A stretch of 64,000 nt of DNA from Enterococcus plantarum (GCF_001730295.1 NZ_MIKA01000049.1:1-64000), one strand, 5' to 3'. Shown: positions 19,083-31,927, numbered from the stretch's first letter. A program made the numbers and translations. The notes: generated by a model not told the origin, from the letters alone.

Positions 19083-19679
19083 ATGAATTTAATACCAACA
19101 GTCATTGAACAATCATCTCGTGGAGAAAGAGCATATGATATTTATTCACGATTATTAAAAGATAGAATCATCATGTTAAGTGGTCCAATCGATGATAATG
19201 TAGCAAACTCAGTTATTGCTCAATTACTATTTTTAGACGCACAAGACTCCGAAAAAGACATCTATATTTATATCAACTCACCTGGAGGAAGTGTTTCTGC
19301 TGGATTAGCAATCTTCGATACGATGAATTTTGTTAAAGCTGATGTACAAACAATTGTTCTTGGTATGGCAGCTTCTATGGGAAGTTTCTTATTAACTGCT
19401 GGTACAAAAGGCAAACGTTTTGCATTGCCAAATGCTGAAATCATGATTCATCAACCATTAGGTGGTGCACAAGGTCAAGCAACTGAAATCGAAATTGCTG
19501 CTAAACATATTCTTGACACGCGTGATCGTTTGAATAAAATCTTAGCAGAACGTACAGGTCAACCACTTGAAGTCATTGAACGCGATACAGATCGTGATAA
19601 TTTTATGACTGCGCAACAAGCAAAAGAATATGGTTTGATTGATGAAGTAATGGAAAATAGCAGTTCTTTAGGCAAATAA
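19083..19679 (+). CDS. clpP: ATP-dependent Clp protease proteolytic subunit
   Basis: This 198-residue cytoplasmic serine protease forms the tetradecameric barrel that works with ClpC, ClpE and ClpX. The catalytic serine lies in [14 protein letters not shown], the histidine in [13 protein letters not shown], and the aspartate in the block [11 protein letters not shown] at 19083 follows taggaggaa. The promoter carries a CtsR site, and a terminator follows immediately. Confidence 0.98.
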   Translation: MNLIPTVIEQSSRGERAYDIYSRLLKDRIIMLSGPIDDNVANSVIAQLLFLDAQDSEKDIYIYINSPGGSVSAGLAIFDTMNFVKADVQTIVLGMAASMGSFLLTAGTKGKRFALPNAEIMIHQPLGGAQGQATEIEIAAKHILDTRDRLNKILAERTGQPLEVIERDTDRDNFMTAQQAKEYGLIDEVMENSSSLGK

Positions 19680-19680
19680 T

Positions 19681-19721
19681 AAAAATGCCCAAAATTTCTT
19701 TTGAAAATTTTGGGCATTTTT
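19681..19721 (+). terminator. clpP terminator
   Basis: aaaaatgcccaaaattt pairs with aaattttgggcattttt directly after the clpP stop. Confidence 0.92.
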
Positions 19722-19783
19722 ATTTAAACTAATTGCAAAAAGCGCTACACTAAAGATAGCAGAAATGAAAGGATGTTACTAAA

Positions 19784-20305
19784 ATGGATATTTCAATTAT
19801 CGATGCAACAAAAGTTACAACAAAAAATGGTTTGGCAGTTGGAAAAGACTCGGCTCCAGTAAAGATGGTCGAATTTATGAATGTTCGCTGCCCGTATTGT
19901 AAAAAATGGTTTGAGGAATCTTTTGATTTATTGAATGAATATGTTAAAGAAGGCAAAGTTCAACGAATCATCAAACTATTAGATAAAGAAAAAGAAAGTC
20001 TGCAACGTGGTAACGTAATGCATCACCATATTAATTATGATTTGCCTGAAAAAGCTTTGACTGATTTGAAACAAATGTATGATACACAAGATACATGGGG
20101 AAACCTTTCTTTAGAAGATGTGGCTATTTTTGCTGAAGATAATTTACAATTACCTAAAAAAGAAGAGACTTCAATCGTCCAAGCTGTGATTGAAGAAGCG
20201 GCAGCTGCAACTATCAAATTTGTGCCAACAATAGTTATTGGTGAACATATTTTTGATGAATCAATTACGAAAGAAGAATTGATACGTTATATAGAAGGCA
20301 AATAA
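19784..20305 (+). CDS. DsbA-like thioredoxin-fold oxidoreductase
   Basis: The protein has 173 residues with a thioredoxin fold and a C-x-x-C motif near the N-terminus (NVRCPYCKKWFEE, about 27-39). There is an inserted helical region and a cis-proline segment, KFVPTIVIGEH. There is no signal peptide, so it acts in the cytoplasm, as for the FrnE/DsbA-like proteins of lactic acid bacteria. The substrate is unknown. A ribosome site, aaaggatg, precedes the ATG. It converges on the next gene through a shared terminator. Confidence 0.85.
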   Translation: MDISIIDATKVTTKNGLAVGKDSAPVKMVEFMNVRCPYCKKWFEESFDLLNEYVKEGKVQRIIKLLDKEKESLQRGNVMHHHINYDLPEKALTDLKQMYDTQDTWGNLSLEDVAIFAEDNLQLPKKEETSIVQAVIEEAAAATIKFVPTIVIGEHIFDESITKEELIRYIEGK

Positions 20306-20345
20306 AAAAAAGAGACCAAGTTAGCTAGGCTTGGTCTCTTTTTTT
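20306..20345. terminator. bidirectional terminator overlapping a coding end
   Basis: aaaaaagagaccaag pairs with cttggtctctttttt. The minus-strand gene ends inside it: its last codons (KKKETKPS) are encoded by the terminator arm. Confidence 0.9.
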
Positions 20346-20521
20346 TTAGAACTACTATCAATACCCGCTTTTTTTTCCATTGCAGAGTCTTTAATTTCTT
20401 TTTCAGCATCTTCGCCAAAACTTAGAATCTTGTCAATATCTTCTTTTCCGAGAAAATTCCCTAGACCTTCCCCGAGTTGTTTGATTTGCCTCATGATAAA
20501 ATCTTTATCTTCTACGCCCAT
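20321..20521 (-). CDS. small protein, DUF6483-like N-terminus
   Basis: This protein of about 66 residues starts MGVEDKDFIMRQIKQLGE. The pattern x-KDFIMRxIxQLxxxLGxxLG resembles the start of DUF6483 proteins, but the usual TPR-like remainder is missing. The C-terminus is short, charged and lysine-rich. ATG at 20521, or 20524 one codon earlier, follows gggtg. It lies downstream of whiA on the same strand, separated by about 49 bases. The function is unknown. Confidence 0.6.
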   Translation of the reverse strand: MGVEDKDFIMRQIKQLGEGLGNFLGKEDIDKILSFGEDAEKEIKDSAMEKKAGIDSSSKKKETKPS

Positions 20522-20569
20522 CATTATCACCCAACTTTCTGCTATTGTCTTATAGCAATCCATAAGAAG

Positions 20570-21505
20570 TTACGCACTTTTTTCTCTTAGTTTGTCTGCA
20601 AATTCATTGATTTTACGAATTCTATGATTGATTCCTGATTTTGAAATCGCACCTGATGGGATCATCTCACCTAATTCTTTTAAACTCACTTCTGGATACT
20701 CCAAACGTAATTCAGCAATTTCTTGTAATTTTCCTGGTAAGGCAGTTAATCCAACTACACTTTCGATATACTGAATATTTTCGATTTGCTTTGATGCTGC
20801 ATCGATTGTTTTATTGAGATTCGCCGTTTCACAGTTGACCAATCGATTCACCGAATTACGCATGTCACGAACGATCCGGACATCTTCAAATTTCAGCATA
20901 GAATTTGTCGCACCGATCAGTGTCAGAAAATCAGCGATTTGTTCAGCTCCTTTTAGATAGGAAATATACCCATTTCGACGTTCCAATGTCCGTGCATTTA
21001 AATCATAATAATTTAACATTTTGCAAATATCATCATTGTGTTCCTCGTAAATCGAGAATATTTCCAAATGATAACGGCTTGTCTCGGGATTATTGACTGA
21101 GCCTGAAGCCATAAATGCACCTCTTAAATAGGATTTCATTTTTTGTGAGTTCCCCATAATATCTTCTGATACATGAGTATTGAACATCATTCCATCTAAA
21201 ATATCTAAATCAGCAAGCACACTTTTCGTATCTTGTTTTAGTCTTACGATGTACACATTATTCTTTTTTAATTTCATTTTTTTCCGAACTAACAATTCTG
21301 AACGAACATCATAATGATCTTTTAAAAGAGAATAGATTCGTCTGGCGATTGCTGCATTTTCAGTTTGAACATTCAATACAAATTGCTGATTCACAATGCT
21401 TAATGAACCGTTCATCCGGATCAATGCTGCTAATTCTGCTCGCGCATGTTCACGATGTACCTCTAAAGTTGTTAGCTCTTTTTTAACATCTGCTGCAAAA
21501 GACAA
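20570..21505 (-). CDS. whiA: DNA-binding protein WhiA
   Basis: This 311-residue protein has an N-terminal homing-endonuclease-like domain (about 1-220, with MNGSLSIV and [14 protein letters not shown]) and a C-terminal HTH (about 235-305, [25 protein letters not shown] is its core). In Firmicutes it affects cell division and chromosome segregation. The start is TTG at 21505, nine bases after ggagg. It is the last gene of rapZ-glmR-whiA, an order conserved across Firmicutes. Confidence 0.95.
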   Translation of the reverse strand: MSFAADVKKELTTLEVHREHARAELAALIRMNGSLSIVNQQFVLNVQTENAAIARRIYSLLKDHYDVRSELLVRKKMKLKKNNVYIVRLKQDTKSVLADLDILDGMMFNTHVSEDIMGNSQKMKSYLRGAFMASGSVNNPETSRYHLEIFSIYEEHNDDICKMLNYYDLNARTLERRNGYISYLKGAEQIADFLTLIGATNSMLKFEDVRIVRDMRNSVNRLVNCETANLNKTIDAASKQIENIQYIESVVGLTALPGKLQEIAELRLEYPEVSLKELGEMIPSGAISKSGINHRIRKINEFADKLREKSA

Positions 21506-21535
21506 TCTCCACGCCTCCTCTCTTGTTCTTACTCT

Positions 21536-22534
21536 TTAATATCTTGCGCCGAATACAATACGAAATAGTTCATCCACTACTTTGTCTCCATCATGAAAAA
21601 CACCACCGTCACGCAATTTTAAAAAGTCCGTAGAAATCACACGACACCCTTCATCTCTCAATTTTTTGAAATCATGTTCCACTTGAACTAAATATTCATC
21701 ATAAACCTCTGGATCCATATATCCATCAGGTACATTTTCAGTATTAACTAAAACAGTATCCACAAATTTACTTTTAAGATGTTCATGCAATACACAAACA
21801 TGATCAGCATCAGTAAAATGTTCCGTTTCACCTTTTTGAGTCATGATATTACAAATATAAACCACTTCAGCCTCCGCATTGATGATTGCTTCCCCAATCT
21901 CTTTGATTACTAAATTCGGTAGGATACTGGTAAACATACTTCCTGGTCCTAAAACAATCATATCCGCCTCTTCAATTGCTTTGACTACTTTTCTCGCAGC
22001 TTTTGGCTGTTCATCATCATGTGTATTTGTGACAAAAACATGGTCGATTGTTTTTCGATCAACTGCAATATTGGATTCACCGACTGCAATAGAACCATCT
22101 TTAAAAACAGCATGTAACGTCAGCGGTCTTTCTGATGAAGGATAAATATGTCCATCCACATGCATCATTTTTGAAAGCAGCTGAATTGCTTCATATGTAC
22201 TGCCGCGCATCTCTGAAACAGCCGCAATAATCAAATTTCCAATTGCGTGGTTGGCAAAATATTTATCCGATTTATTAAAACGATACTGAAAAATATCTTC
22301 ATATAATTGAGGCATGTCGGATAAAGCTACTAGTACATTACGTAAATCCCCAGGCGGCGTCATATTCATTGACTCTCGAATTTCACCGCTACTGCCTCCG
22401 TCATCGGCAACGGTCACAACAGCTGTAATATCCGCACTTTGATTCCGTAAACTTTTTAGGATAACTGGTAACCCAGTTCCTCCCCCAACCACAACGATTT
22501 TAGGTTTTCTAATCCGGTACGTTTTCATTTTCAT
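21536..22534 (-). CDS. glmR: GlmR/YvcK gluconeogenesis factor
   Basis: This 332-residue cytoplasmic protein of the CofD/YvcK family binds UDP-GlcNAc and supports cell-wall precursor supply. The nucleotide-binding N-terminus is [17 protein letters not shown]. Further blocks are [25 protein letters not shown] and [14 protein letters not shown]. Its ATG overlaps the rapZ stop (ATGA), so the two are translationally coupled; whiA follows. Confidence 0.95.
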   Translation of the reverse strand: MKMKTYRIRKPKIVVVGGGTGLPVILKSLRNQSADITAVVTVADDGGSSGEIRESMNMTPPGDLRNVLVALSDMPQLYEDIFQYRFNKSDKYFANHAIGNLIIAAVSEMRGSTYEAIQLLSKMMHVDGHIYPSSERPLTLHAVFKDGSIAVGESNIAVDRKTIDHVFVTNTHDDEQPKAARKVVKAIEEADMIVLGPGSMFTSILPNLVIKEIGEAIINAEAEVVYICNIMTQKGETEHFTDADHVCVLHEHLKSKFVDTVLVNTENVPDGYMDPEVYDEYLVQVEHDFKKLRDEGCRVISTDFLKLRDGGVFHDGDKVVDELFRIVFGARY

Positions 22535-23415
22535 GAGCGATTCACCGTCTCTTTACGCTTTCCTTTATCACGATGGGTAATGTTAACATGATAGTCCTTT
22601 TCAAGTTCTTTGCCAACACGTTCTGTTAATGCCACCGAACGATGCTGTCCGCCTGTACAACCAATCGCAATTGTAACGCTTGATTTCCCCTCTTTTTCAT
22701 ACCCTGGCATTACATTTTTCAACAAATCAATAAATCGAGTATAGAAACTCTCAGTCTCTGGAAAACTCATAACATACTCATATACAGATGAATCTTGACC
22801 TGTCAAGGGTCTTAATTCTGGTATATAGTGTGGATTTGGTAAAAAACGAACATCCATCACAATATCCGCATCAATAGGCAAGCCATATTTAAACCCAAAT
22901 GAAACAAGTTCTACGCGAAACTCATGTGTATCTCTAGATTTAAACTCCTCATTGATTCTTTCTCGTAATTGTCTTGGAGATAATTCAGTTGTATCGATCA
23001 CAACTTGGGCATCTCCTCTAATTTCTTCAAGGATCGCTCGTTCTTTTCTAATTCCTTCTGTAATCAGACCATCCATCGCTAGTGGATGCGCACGACGAGT
23101 TTCTTTATATCGAGAAACAAGTTCTTCATCTGTTGCATCTAAGAACATGATTGTTGTATCAATCAGATTCGTATTTTCAAGTTCAACTAACATATCTTGA
23201 ATTTCTCTAAAAAAATTACGAGAACGTAAATCGATCACTAATGCGATTTTTGTTACTTTTCCAGATTCTTTGATTAATTCCCAAAACTTAGGAATCAAGC
23301 TTGGCGGCATATTATCAATACAAAAATACCCCATATCTTCAAAGCTTTGAATGGCTACAGTCTTTCCAGCTCCGCTCATTCCAGTGATTATAACTAATTG
23401 TAAATTATCAACCAT
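22531..23415 (-). CDS. rapZ: RNase adapter / nucleotide-binding protein RapZ (YvcJ)
   Basis: The protein has 294 residues. The Walker A motif [12 protein letters not shown] is at the N-terminus and a C-terminal domain contains [14 protein letters not shown]. In E. coli the protein guides RNase E to GlmZ; in Bacillus YvcJ is a nucleotide-binding protein whose role is less clear. It is the first gene of the rapZ-glmR-whiA set, with aaaagggg before the ATG. No linked small RNA is visible. Confidence 0.94.
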   Translation of the reverse strand: MVDNLQLVIITGMSGAGKTVAIQSFEDMGYFCIDNMPPSLIPKFWELIKESGKVTKIALVIDLRSRNFFREIQDMLVELENTNLIDTTIMFLDATDEELVSRYKETRRAHPLAMDGLITEGIRKERAILEEIRGDAQVVIDTTELSPRQLRERINEEFKSRDTHEFRVELVSFGFKYGLPIDADIVMDVRFLPNPHYIPELRPLTGQDSSVYEYVMSFPETESFYTRFIDLLKNVMPGYEKEGKSSVTIAIGCTGGQHRSVALTERVGKELEKDYHVNITHRDKGKRKETVNRS

Positions 23416-23804
23416 TTCTTAGCGCCCCTTTTGAAACATTTTATTAATTATAGCATCCCGGGCGTATCAAAGAAAGCTTTTCAACCAATTTTCATACCTA
23501 TTCAACTCTTCTTATCAATTTAGAATTGTGAATAAGAATATTTTTTTACTCTCAAATTTTCTCTATCCTAGCTAAATGTTTTCTTTCTTTACATCGAATC
23601 AATTGAAATACAAACTATTTTTCAAATATATTTTATTACTATCTTTAAAATAGTTCTTCAAAAAAATAAAAAAAGCAGAATAAACTTTTATCGTTCATTC
23701 TAGCTTCTTGTTATTGTCTACCATTTTTATTCATTATGTATATCTTTATCTGGACAGGACTGATCAACTTCCGTTTACTATCCCAAATTTTTGCCTTAGT
23801 AAAA
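23416..23804. other. non-coding stretch upstream of rapZ
   Basis: About 390 bases, very AT-rich. It must hold the rapZ promoter. I see no supported small gene and no clear hairpin. Confidence 0.5.
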
Positions 23805-24011
23805 TTAAGCATCTTCAATCACATTAAAATAATCTAAATTCAAAATAGGATCATCACAATTGATGACGGGACGATCTGTAGGATGGCACTTAACAACTCT
23901 GACCTGCACATCTTCTTCTTTTTTAGAAATAGCTTCTCCTACAAAAAACCAAGAAAAATTCGATCCATGACAAACATAATGAGCGCCGATTTTTATTTCT
24001 TTCTTTTCCAA
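23805..24011 (-). CDS. small hypothetical protein
   Basis: The 68-residue frame starts at TTG with aaaggatga seven bases upstream. The composition looks like a small soluble beta-rich protein (GAHYVCHGSNFSWFFVGEA...VQVRVVKC). No membrane segment or known motif is seen and I do not recognise the family. It stands alone between rapZ and uvrA on the same strand. Confidence 0.55.
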   Translation of the reverse strand: MEKKEIKIGAHYVCHGSNFSWFFVGEAISKKEEDVQVRVVKCHPTDRPVINCDDPILNLDYFNVIEDA

Positions 24012-24456
24012 GAAAAAATCATCCTTTCATACTCTTTTGATAAATATAGAATATCATGTTTTCAAAAAAAATATCATTCAACTTACGTAAAGATACTTTC
24101 TTTTTTTGACTATTTTTAAATTTAAGTGATTAAAAAACACTAATTTTCATTTTATTTATTATTTTCCTCTAATTATAATTTATTAAATAGTTCACTTTTA
24201 TTTTTTCAAATGAAACTATAGAGTCTTAAAGCAAAAAAAGTACAGCCTTTCAACAACGAAGGCTGTACTTTTCTTTTTTGAACGGATTATTTATAGAAGG
24301 ACAGATATATACCAATTAGGTTGAACAATATACCTATCTAAGTGCGATTTTACTTTAAAAATCTATAGAAATCAATAGCAATAGGTATTTTTTATTCACC
24401 TTTCATGTTTTCTTTAAAAATATTAATACTATTTCCAAATAATGGAGTATACCAAT
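24012..24456. other. intergenic region with a bidirectional terminator
   Basis: The only clear element is a hairpin at about 24233-24278 (aaaagtacagcctt / aaggctgtactttt) with A and T runs on both sides. It could end the uvrBA transcript. The rest shows no gene. Confidence 0.75.
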
Positions 24457-27273
24457 TTATAAAACTCGCTTTAAATACTTACCTGTATAGCTTGCTTTGA
24501 CTTTAGCAATATCTTCAGGTGTTCCTGTTGCAACAATTGTTCCGCCACCGTCTCCACCTTCTGGCCCCAAGTCAATAACATGATCTGCTGACTTGATTAC
24601 ATCTAAATTATGTTCAATAACAAGCACAGTATTACCGGATTCAACGAGTCTTTCTAACACGACAAGTAAACGAGCAATATCGTCCGTGTGCAACCCAGTT
24701 GTAGGCTCATCTAGAATATAGAAATTTTTACCATTCGAATTTTTATGCAGTTCACTCGCTAATTTCATGCGCTGTGCTTCCCCACCAGATAATGTAGTAG
24801 CAGGCTGTCCTAAAGTGACATAGCCTAATCCCACATCAACAATGGTTTTTAATTTACGATGAATTTTAGGAATGTGTTTAAAGAACTCCACTGCATCTTC
24901 TACAGTTAAATCTAAAATATCAGAAATATTCTTTCCTTTATAGTGAACTTCCAGTGTTTCAGAATTGTAGCGTTTGCCATGACAAACTTCACAAGGAACA
25001 TAGACATCTGGTAAAAAATGCATCTCGATCTTAATGATCCCATCCCCACGACACGCTTCACAGCGGCCACCTTTAACATTGAAGCTGAAGCGTCCTTTTT
25101 TGTAGCCACGGACTTTTGCTTCATTGGTTTTCGCAAACAGATCACGAATATCATCAAAAACGCTTGTGTAAGTTGCAGGATTACTTCTCGGTGTGCGGCC
25201 AATCGGACTTTGATCAATATCAATAATTTTTTCTATATTTTTATAACCAGTAATATTTTTGTGTTTACCTGGTTTATTTGAATTTCGATTAAGCTTTTGT
25301 GCTAAAGCTTTTTTCAATATTTGATTTACTAATGTACTTTTTCCTGATCCAGAAACTCCAGTTACTGCAACAAACTCTCCTAATGGAAATTCAACAGTAA
25401 CATTTTTCAGATTGTTCTCTGCCGCACCTGTTACTTTGATTTTCTTACCATTGCCTTTACGACGCTCTTTAGGGACTGGGATCACTTTTTTGCCTGATAG
25501 GTATTGTCCGGTTAAAGAATTAGGATTTTTAGCTACTTCATCAGGTGTTCCTGAAGCAACGATTTCCCCACCTAAATGTCCAGCGCCTGGCCCCACATCG
25601 ATCAAATAGTCAGATGCTCGCATCGTATCCTCATCGTGCTCAACAACAATCAATGTATTGCCTAAATCACGCATTTTCTTGAGTGATTCGATCAAACGGT
25701 CATTGTCTCGTTGATGCAGTCCAATAGACGGTTCATCTAAAATGTACAATACACCAGATAAGTTTGAACCAATCTGTGTCGCTAAGCGAATACGTTGTGC
25801 TTCTCCACCTGACAGCGTTCCAGCTGCTCTACTAAGAGTTAAATAATCCAAACCAACATTTTTTAAAAAGTTCAAACGATCTTCCACTTCTTTTAAGATG
25901 GGTTTCGCAATCATTTGTTCTTGCTCAGATAACGTCACTGTTTCAAAAAATTCAATTGCATTTTTAATCGCTAATTCGGTAACTTGACCGATATTTGTAT
26001 TATCGATTTTGACTGATAAAGCTTGAGGATTCAAACGATATCCTTTACACGTTTGACAAGTTAATTCGGTCATGTATAAACGCATTTGATCACGAGTAAA
26101 ATCGCTATTAGTTTCATGATAACGACGTTTGATATTAGTTAAAACACCTTCAAAAGGAACTTCTACATCACGAACTCCGCCAAAATCATTTTCATAATGG
26201 AAATGGAAGACTTCCCCATTGGATCCGTTTAAAATAATATCTTGATGTTCTTCTGGTAGTTCTTCAAATGGTGTATCCATGTCAATATTGAAACTGTCAG
26301 CTGCTTGCTCCAACATTTGCGGATAATATTGTGAGCTTATTGGATTCCAAGGTGCGATTGCGCCCTCACGCAGTGTCTTTGTTGAGTCCGGAATAACAAG
26401 ATCACGATCGACTTCTAATTTTATTCCTAATCCATCACAATCAGGACATGCTCCAAAAGGTGCATTGAAAGAGAATAATCTTGGTTCTAATTCCCCCACT
26501 GTAAAGCCGCAATATGGACAAGCGTAATGTTCACTAAAAAGCATTTCTTCCCCATCGATCACATCAACTAATGCATAGCCATCCGCTAAACGTAAGGCCG
26601 CTTCAAATGAATCAAACAAACGAGAACGGATCCCCTCTTTTACCACGATTCGGTCAATAACAATCGCAATATCATGTTTTTTATTTTTTTCAAGTTCAGG
26701 CGCTTCCGTTACATCATAGGTTTCTCCATCAACACGCATTCGAACATATCCTTCGCGTTGAATCATTTCAAAGACTTTTTTATGCTGACCTTTTTTCTTA
26801 ACAATGACAGGCGCTAAGACCTGAAGTTTAGTCTTTTCTGGTAATTCCAACACTTTATCTACCATTTGTTCAACAGATTGACTCGTGATTTCAGTACCAT
26901 CATTAGGACAAATCGGATGCCCAACACGAGCAAATAACAGTCTCAAATAGTCATTAATTTCTGTAACTGTCCCTACTGTTGAACGTGGATTTTTACTCGT
27001 TGTTTTTTGGTCGATAGAAATCGCTGGACTCAATCCATCGATACTATCAACATCTGGTTTATCCATTTGACCTAAAAATTGTCTAGCATAAGCTGAAAGA
27101 CTTTCAACATAACGGCGCTGGCCTTCAGCATATAGTGTATCAAAGGCGAGTGAACTTTTCCCAGAACCAGATAATCCAGTAACGACAACCATCTTGTCAC
27201 GAGGAATCGTAACATCTATATCTTTTAAATTATGTGCACGCGCGCCATGAATAACGATTTTATCATTTGCCAT
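24457..27273 (-). CDS. uvrA: excinuclease ABC subunit A
   Basis: This 938-residue damage-recognition ATPase belongs to nucleotide excision repair. It has two ABC modules: Walker [17 protein letters not shown] near residue 32 and [15 protein letters not shown] near residue 640. The signature motifs are [15 protein letters not shown] and [15 protein letters not shown]. Zinc-finger cysteines are in CPYCGF...CPDC and CEACRGDG...CEVCHG. Full length. It follows uvrB by 36 bases and shares its SOS-controlled promoter. Confidence 0.98.
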   Translation of the reverse strand: MANDKIVIHGARAHNLKDIDVTIPRDKMVVVTGLSGSGKSSLAFDTLYAEGQRRYVESLSAYARQFLGQMDKPDVDSIDGLSPAISIDQKTTSKNPRSTVGTVTEINDYLRLLFARVGHPICPNDGTEITSQSVEQMVDKVLELPEKTKLQVLAPVIVKKKGQHKKVFEMIQREGYVRMRVDGETYDVTEAPELEKNKKHDIAIVIDRIVVKEGIRSRLFDSFEAALRLADGYALVDVIDGEEMLFSEHYACPYCGFTVGELEPRLFSFNAPFGACPDCDGLGIKLEVDRDLVIPDSTKTLREGAIAPWNPISSQYYPQMLEQAADSFNIDMDTPFEELPEEHQDIILNGSNGEVFHFHYENDFGGVRDVEVPFEGVLTNIKRRYHETNSDFTRDQMRLYMTELTCQTCKGYRLNPQALSVKIDNTNIGQVTELAIKNAIEFFETVTLSEQEQMIAKPILKEVEDRLNFLKNVGLDYLTLSRAAGTLSGGEAQRIRLATQIGSNLSGVLYILDEPSIGLHQRDNDRLIESLKKMRDLGNTLIVVEHDEDTMRASDYLIDVGPGAGHLGGEIVASGTPDEVAKNPNSLTGQYLSGKKVIPVPKERRKGNGKKIKVTGAAENNLKNVTVEFPLGEFVAVTGVSGSGKSTLVNQILKKALAQKLNRNSNKPGKHKNITGYKNIEKIIDIDQSPIGRTPRSNPATYTSVFDDIRDLFAKTNEAKVRGYKKGRFSFNVKGGRCEACRGDGIIKIEMHFLPDVYVPCEVCHGKRYNSETLEVHYKGKNISDILDLTVEDAVEFFKHIPKIHRKLKTIVDVGLGYVTLGQPATTLSGGEAQRMKLASELHKNSNGKNFYILDEPTTGLHTDDIARLLVVLERLVESGNTVLVIEHNLDVIKSADHVIDLGPEGGDGGGTIVATGTPEDIAKVKASYTGKYLKRVL

Positions 27274-27309
27274 TATTTATCTCCTTTGCTGTGAAACACA
27301 GCCACTTTT

Positions 27310-29304
27310 TTATTCTGCTGCTTTCAACTCCAAAATCGTATCTCTTAAAGTCGCTGCTGTTTCAAAGTCTAATGCTTTCGCTGCATCCCGCATTTCTTTT
27401 TCTAATTTCATCAATAAATCTGCTTTTTCTTGGCGACTTAGTTCATGGTAAGATTTATCGATTTTTATTGTTTCACCTTTTTCATTGGTTTTAGAAATTG
27501 AAATCAACTCACGAATTTCTTTAATGATGGTTTTTGGTGTAATGCCATGTTCTTCATTGTATTTTTCTTGGATTGAACGACGTCGAGCCGTTTCGTCCAT
27601 AGCTTTTTGCATGGAATCAGTGATTTTATCTGCGTACATGATCACTCGTCCGTCCGAATTCCGAGCCGCACGTCCGATGGTTTGGATCAATGAACGTTCA
27701 CTTCTCAAGAATCCTTCTTTATCTGCGTCTAAAATTGCAATCAAGGATACTTCTGGAACATCCAATCCTTCACGAAGCAAGTTGATCCCAATCAACACAT
27801 CAAATTCACCTAAACGTAGATCTCGAATGATTTCCGTTCGTTCTAATGTTTTGATATCACTATGAAGATATTTCACTTTGATTCCTAGTTCTTTAAGGTA
27901 ATCCGTTAAATCTTCAGACATTTTCTTCGTTAACGTGGTGATAAATACACGTTGATCCTTCTCTACACGATCATGGATCTCACCAACTAAATCATCAATT
28001 TGTCCCATAATTGGACGAACTTCAATCAATGGATCTAGCAATCCTGTTGGCCGAATAATCTGTGGAATCACAGTATCTGTTTGCTCATGCTCGTAAGGTC
28101 CGGGTGTTGCAGAAACATAGACGACTTGATGCACATGTTCTTCAAATTCTTCAAGGCGTAAGGGGCGATTATCTAAAGCACTTGGCAATCGGAAACCATA
28201 ATCTACCAGCATTTGTTTTCTAGCACGGTCGCCATTATACATACCACGAATTTGTGGCATCGAGACATGAGACTCGTCGATCACAAGTAAAAAATCATCT
28301 GGGAAGAAATCAATCAGCGTATAAGGCGGTTCCCCTTCTGAACGACCATCCATATGGCGTGAATAATTTTCAATACCAGATGTATAGCCCATTTCTCTCA
28401 TCATTTCGATATCATAATTCGTTCTTTGTTCCAGTCTTTGCGCTTCTAATAATTTGTTTTCATTACGCAAAACCGTTAATCGTGCTTCTAATTCTTCTTG
28501 TATTTGTGAAATTGCATGTTCCATATGATCTTCATTGGTCACAAAGTGAGTTGCTGGGAAAATTGCGACATGTTCTGTCTCACCTATCACTTCGCCGGTT
28601 AACGCATCAACTTCTCTGATGCGCTCAATTTCATCGCCAAAAAACTCGACTCTTAGTGCATGATCGTCTCGGGATGCTGGAAAAATCTCTACTACATCTC
28701 CTCGTACACGAAAACGTCCACGCTGAAAATCAATGTCGTTTCGTTCGAATTGAATGTTGACCAAATCAGTCAATAACTTACTACGCTCCATCTCCATGCC
28801 TACGCGAATAGAAACGACTTGTTCACTGTACTCCTTAGGATCTCCCAAGCCAAAAATACAAGAAACCGAGGCGATTACAATAACATCGTTCCTTTCTAAT
28901 AAAGAACTAGTTGCTGAATGTCGTAATTTATCGATCTCGTCATTGATACTCGCATCTTTTTCTATATATGTATCGCTAGAAGGAACATAAGCCTCTGGTT
29001 GATAATAATCATAATAACTAACAAAATACTCGACTGCGTTATTAGGGAAGAATTCTTTAAACTCTCCATAAAGCTGTCCAGCTAATGTTTTATTATGGGC
29101 AATAACTAACGTTGGCTTATTTACTTCTTTTATTACGTTTGAAATCGTGAAGGTCTTCCCAGTTCCAGTAGCACCTAACAATATTTGTGCTTTTTCTCCA
29201 CCTTCGATTCCTTCAACTAATCGTTTGATTGCTTCTGGTTGATCCCCATCCGGCTTATATTTTGATACTAAGTCAAATGTATTGGAGGTCTCTCTTTCTA
29301 TCAT
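27310..29304 (-). CDS. uvrB: excinuclease ABC subunit B
   Basis: This helicase-like protein of 664 residues verifies DNA damage together with UvrA and recruits UvrC. Walker A is [16 protein letters not shown]. The beta-hairpin segment [12 protein letters not shown] and the C-terminal UvrB/UvrC motif ([20 protein letters not shown]) are present. ATG at 29304 is chosen over the longer frame because aggagg lies seven bases before it. It is the first gene of uvrBA, with a LexA-type box about 200 bases upstream. Confidence 0.97.
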   Translation of the reverse strand: MIERETSNTFDLVSKYKPDGDQPEAIKRLVEGIEGGEKAQILLGATGTGKTFTISNVIKEVNKPTLVIAHNKTLAGQLYGEFKEFFPNNAVEYFVSYYDYYQPEAYVPSSDTYIEKDASINDEIDKLRHSATSSLLERNDVIVIASVSCIFGLGDPKEYSEQVVSIRVGMEMERSKLLTDLVNIQFERNDIDFQRGRFRVRGDVVEIFPASRDDHALRVEFFGDEIERIREVDALTGEVIGETEHVAIFPATHFVTNEDHMEHAISQIQEELEARLTVLRNENKLLEAQRLEQRTNYDIEMMREMGYTSGIENYSRHMDGRSEGEPPYTLIDFFPDDFLLVIDESHVSMPQIRGMYNGDRARKQMLVDYGFRLPSALDNRPLRLEEFEEHVHQVVYVSATPGPYEHEQTDTVIPQIIRPTGLLDPLIEVRPIMGQIDDLVGEIHDRVEKDQRVFITTLTKKMSEDLTDYLKELGIKVKYLHSDIKTLERTEIIRDLRLGEFDVLIGINLLREGLDVPEVSLIAILDADKEGFLRSERSLIQTIGRAARNSDGRVIMYADKITDSMQKAMDETARRRSIQEKYNEEHGITPKTIIKEIRELISISKTNEKGETIKIDKSYHELSRQEKADLLMKLEKEMRDAAKALDFETAATLRDTILELKAAE

Positions 29305-29500
29305 CCAACATCCTCCTCTTACTTTATTTAATTGTTGCGTCACTTTGATTAAAAATACACAGCGCTATCTACCAAGTACTCTCAGGCATACAGCAGGATA
29401 ACTCTACAGTCATTCTGTTTTCAACTTGTACATCTATTCTTCATATAGGAATTTTCAGCGTAAAATTTAAATAGAAACTCCTGTCATTATTTTAACATAC

Positions 29501-29514
29501 CGAACATATTTTCG
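29501..29514 (-). promoter_or_regulatory. LexA (SOS) box upstream of uvrBA
   Basis: CGAACATATTTTCG matches the Gram-positive SOS box CGAAC-N4-GTTCG with one mismatch. On the minus strand it is followed by TAAAAT, a candidate -10 box, so LexA would occlude the promoter. Confidence 0.8.
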
Positions 29515-29769
29515 CTAGTTTTAGAACAGGTTGTATATACGCAATTTTTGATAATTTACATTTTATTTAATTTTTTGTTTGTATTTATAAATTTAACGGA
29601 ATACTGTTTGAGCTAATCTTATTTTGTATTTCCCTACCCCGATATGTAACATCTTATTACATAGAATGTTAGAAAATGAGTTTTTTTTGATTTTCTCATT
29701 GTGAATGACTTGTGCTTTTGCCTTTTCTTACTATATAATTATCCAATATGCAAATATAGGAGGTATTTT

Positions 29770-31926
29770 ATGAAAAGGAAACACTTTTTACTGTCATTTA
29801 TTGTAATGATGGCAAGTCTACTAACATTTACTCTTGGACAGAATGCTCAAGCTGAGGAAAAAACATATAATATAGGAACAGATTTAACGTTTGCACCATT
29901 TGAATTCCAAGATTCAAATGGTGAGTATGTTGGAATCGATGTTGATTTGCTTCACGCAATCGCTGATGATCAAGATTTCAAAGTAAACTTAAAGCCACTT
30001 GGGTTTGACAGTGCTATTCAAGCAGTTCAATCAAAACAAGTAGACGGTATGATCGCCGGAATGGGCATTACGGATGAGCGAAAAAAATCTTTTGACTTTT
30101 CAGATCCTTATTTCGATAGTGGCTTACAAATGGCGGTCAAAAAAGGCAATGATAAAATCAAAGGTTACGAAGATTTAAAAGGCAAAACTGTCGCAGCGAA
30201 AGTTGGAACTGAAAGTGCTACTTTCTTAGAGAAAAATCAAGAAAAATATGGCTATACCATCAAAAACTTTGATGATGCAACAGGTCTTTATCAAGCGCTA
30301 GAAAATGGCGAAGCTGATGCGATCTTCGATGATTATCCTGTATTGGGCTATGCCATAACAAATGGACAAAAACTTCATTTAGTTGGTAAAAAAGAAACGG
30401 GAAGTTCTTATGGGTTTGCTGTGAAAAAAGGGCAAAACAAAGAATTGATCGAAAAATTCAATGCTGGATTGAAAGAATTAAAAAATTCAGGTAAATATGA
30501 TGAGATTGTCGGTAAGTATATTTCCACTGGAACTGAAACAACTGATACTGATTCTAAAATGAAAAAGATTCAACCTAAAAAAGATTCCTATGTAATTGCT
30601 AGTGATTCTACGTTTGCCCCATTTGAATTTCAAAACTCTGATGGTAAATATGAAGGAATCGATGTTGATCTCGTTCAACGTATTGCTGAACTTCAAGATT
30701 TTGATATTGAATTTAAATTCATCGGATTTAGTTCTGCCGTTCAAGCAGTTGAGTCTGGTCAAGCTGATGCAATGATCGCAGGAATGACGATTACAGATGA
30801 GCGTGAAAAATCTTTTGACTTCTCTACACCTTACTTTAACAGCGGGATTCAAATTGCGGTCAAAAAGGGCAATGACAAGATTCACTCTTACGAAGATTTA
30901 AAAGGAGAAAAAGTTGGTGCTAAAATCGGAACTGAAAGTGCTGATTTTCTAGAAGCCAACAAAGATAAATACGGCTATACAGTCAAATACTTAGATACAA
31001 CTGATGCTTTATATAGCGCTCTTGAAATCGGCGAAATCGATGCAATGATGGATGATTACCCCGTTATCGGGTATGGCGTTGCACAAAAACAACCGTTAGC
31101 AACACCTATTCCTCGTGAAGAAGGAGGAAAATATGGTTTTGCAGTTAAGAAAGGAAAAAATCCAGAGTTGATCCAAATGTTCAATGAAGGATTAGCTGAA
31201 TTAAAACGAACTGGCGAATATGATGAGATTATCGGAAAATATGTAAAAGATGGCTCTACTGAAAACAAAGTAGATGAATCAACATTTGTTGGTATGATCC
31301 AAAATAACTGGAAACGTCTTTTAAGTGGTTTATGGATGACTATTCAATTAACTCTGATTTCATTTATTTTAGCGTTGATTGTCGGCGTTCTATTCGGATT
31401 ATTTAGTGCTTCTCCGTCTAAAACGTTACGTGTTATTTCTACTATTTATGTTGATATCATCCGAGGTATTCCGTTAATGGTACTGGCTTTCTTTATCTAT
31501 TTTGGTTTACCTGGAATTTTAGGCTTTAATATTCCCGTTTTCCTTGCTGGAATCATTACTTTAACCCTAAATGCAAGTGCTTATATTTCTGAAATCGTAC
31601 GTGGCGGTATTAATGCTGTACCCGTCGGCCAAATGGAAGCTTCTCGTAGTTTAGGTCTTTCATACAACCGAACGATGCAAAAAATCATTTTGCCACAAGC
31701 AATCAAAATCATGATCCCCTCTTTCGTCAATCAGTTTGTTATTTCTTTAAAAGATACAACTATTCTATCTGCAATCGGCTTGATTGAATTATTGCAAACT
31801 GGTAAAATCATTGTTGCTCGAAACTTACAAAGTACGATGGTTTACTTCGTAATTGCAATGATGTATTTAATCTTGATCACAGCCTTGACGAAATTGGCTA
31901 AAGTTTGGGAAAAGAAGGTGAAATAA
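29770..31926 (+). CDS. glnP: glutamine ABC transporter: two substrate-binding domains fused to permease
   Basis: The protein has 718 residues. A signal peptide (about 1-28, [19 protein letters not shown]...QAEE) precedes two tandem SBP-3 domains (about 30-255 and 280-500, each with FAPFEFQ and AMIAGM/GMIAGM type motifs). The permease domain follows (about 515-715), with the EAA-like segment [20 protein letters not shown]. This is the lactococcal GlnP architecture for glutamine, glutamate and asparagine. ATG at 29770 is chosen because taggagg precedes it and the signal peptide starts there. Coupled to glnQ one base downstream. Confidence 0.95.
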   Translation: MKRKHFLLSFIVMMASLLTFTLGQNAQAEEKTYNIGTDLTFAPFEFQDSNGEYVGIDVDLLHAIADDQDFKVNLKPLGFDSAIQAVQSKQVDGMIAGMGITDERKKSFDFSDPYFDSGLQMAVKKGNDKIKGYEDLKGKTVAAKVGTESATFLEKNQEKYGYTIKNFDDATGLYQALENGEADAIFDDYPVLGYAITNGQKLHLVGKKETGSSYGFAVKKGQNKELIEKFNAGLKELKNSGKYDEIVGKYISTGTETTDTDSKMKKIQPKKDSYVIASDSTFAPFEFQNSDGKYEGIDVDLVQRIAELQDFDIEFKFIGFSSAVQAVESGQADAMIAGMTITDEREKSFDFSTPYFNSGIQIAVKKGNDKIHSYEDLKGEKVGAKIGTESADFLEANKDKYGYTVKYLDTTDALYSALEIGEIDAMMDDYPVIGYGVAQKQPLATPIPREEGGKYGFAVKKGKNPELIQMFNEGLAELKRTGEYDEIIGKYVKDGSTENKVDESTFVGMIQNNWKRLLSGLWMTIQLTLISFILALIVGVLFGLFSASPSKTLRVISTIYVDIIRGIPLMVLAFFIYFGLPGILGFNIPVFLAGIITLTLNASAYISEIVRGGINAVPVGQMEASRSLGLSYNRTMQKIILPQAIKIMIPSFVNQFVISLKDTTILSAIGLIELLQTGKIIVARNLQSTMVYFVIAMMYLILITALTKLAKVWEKKVK

Positions 31927-31927
31927 T

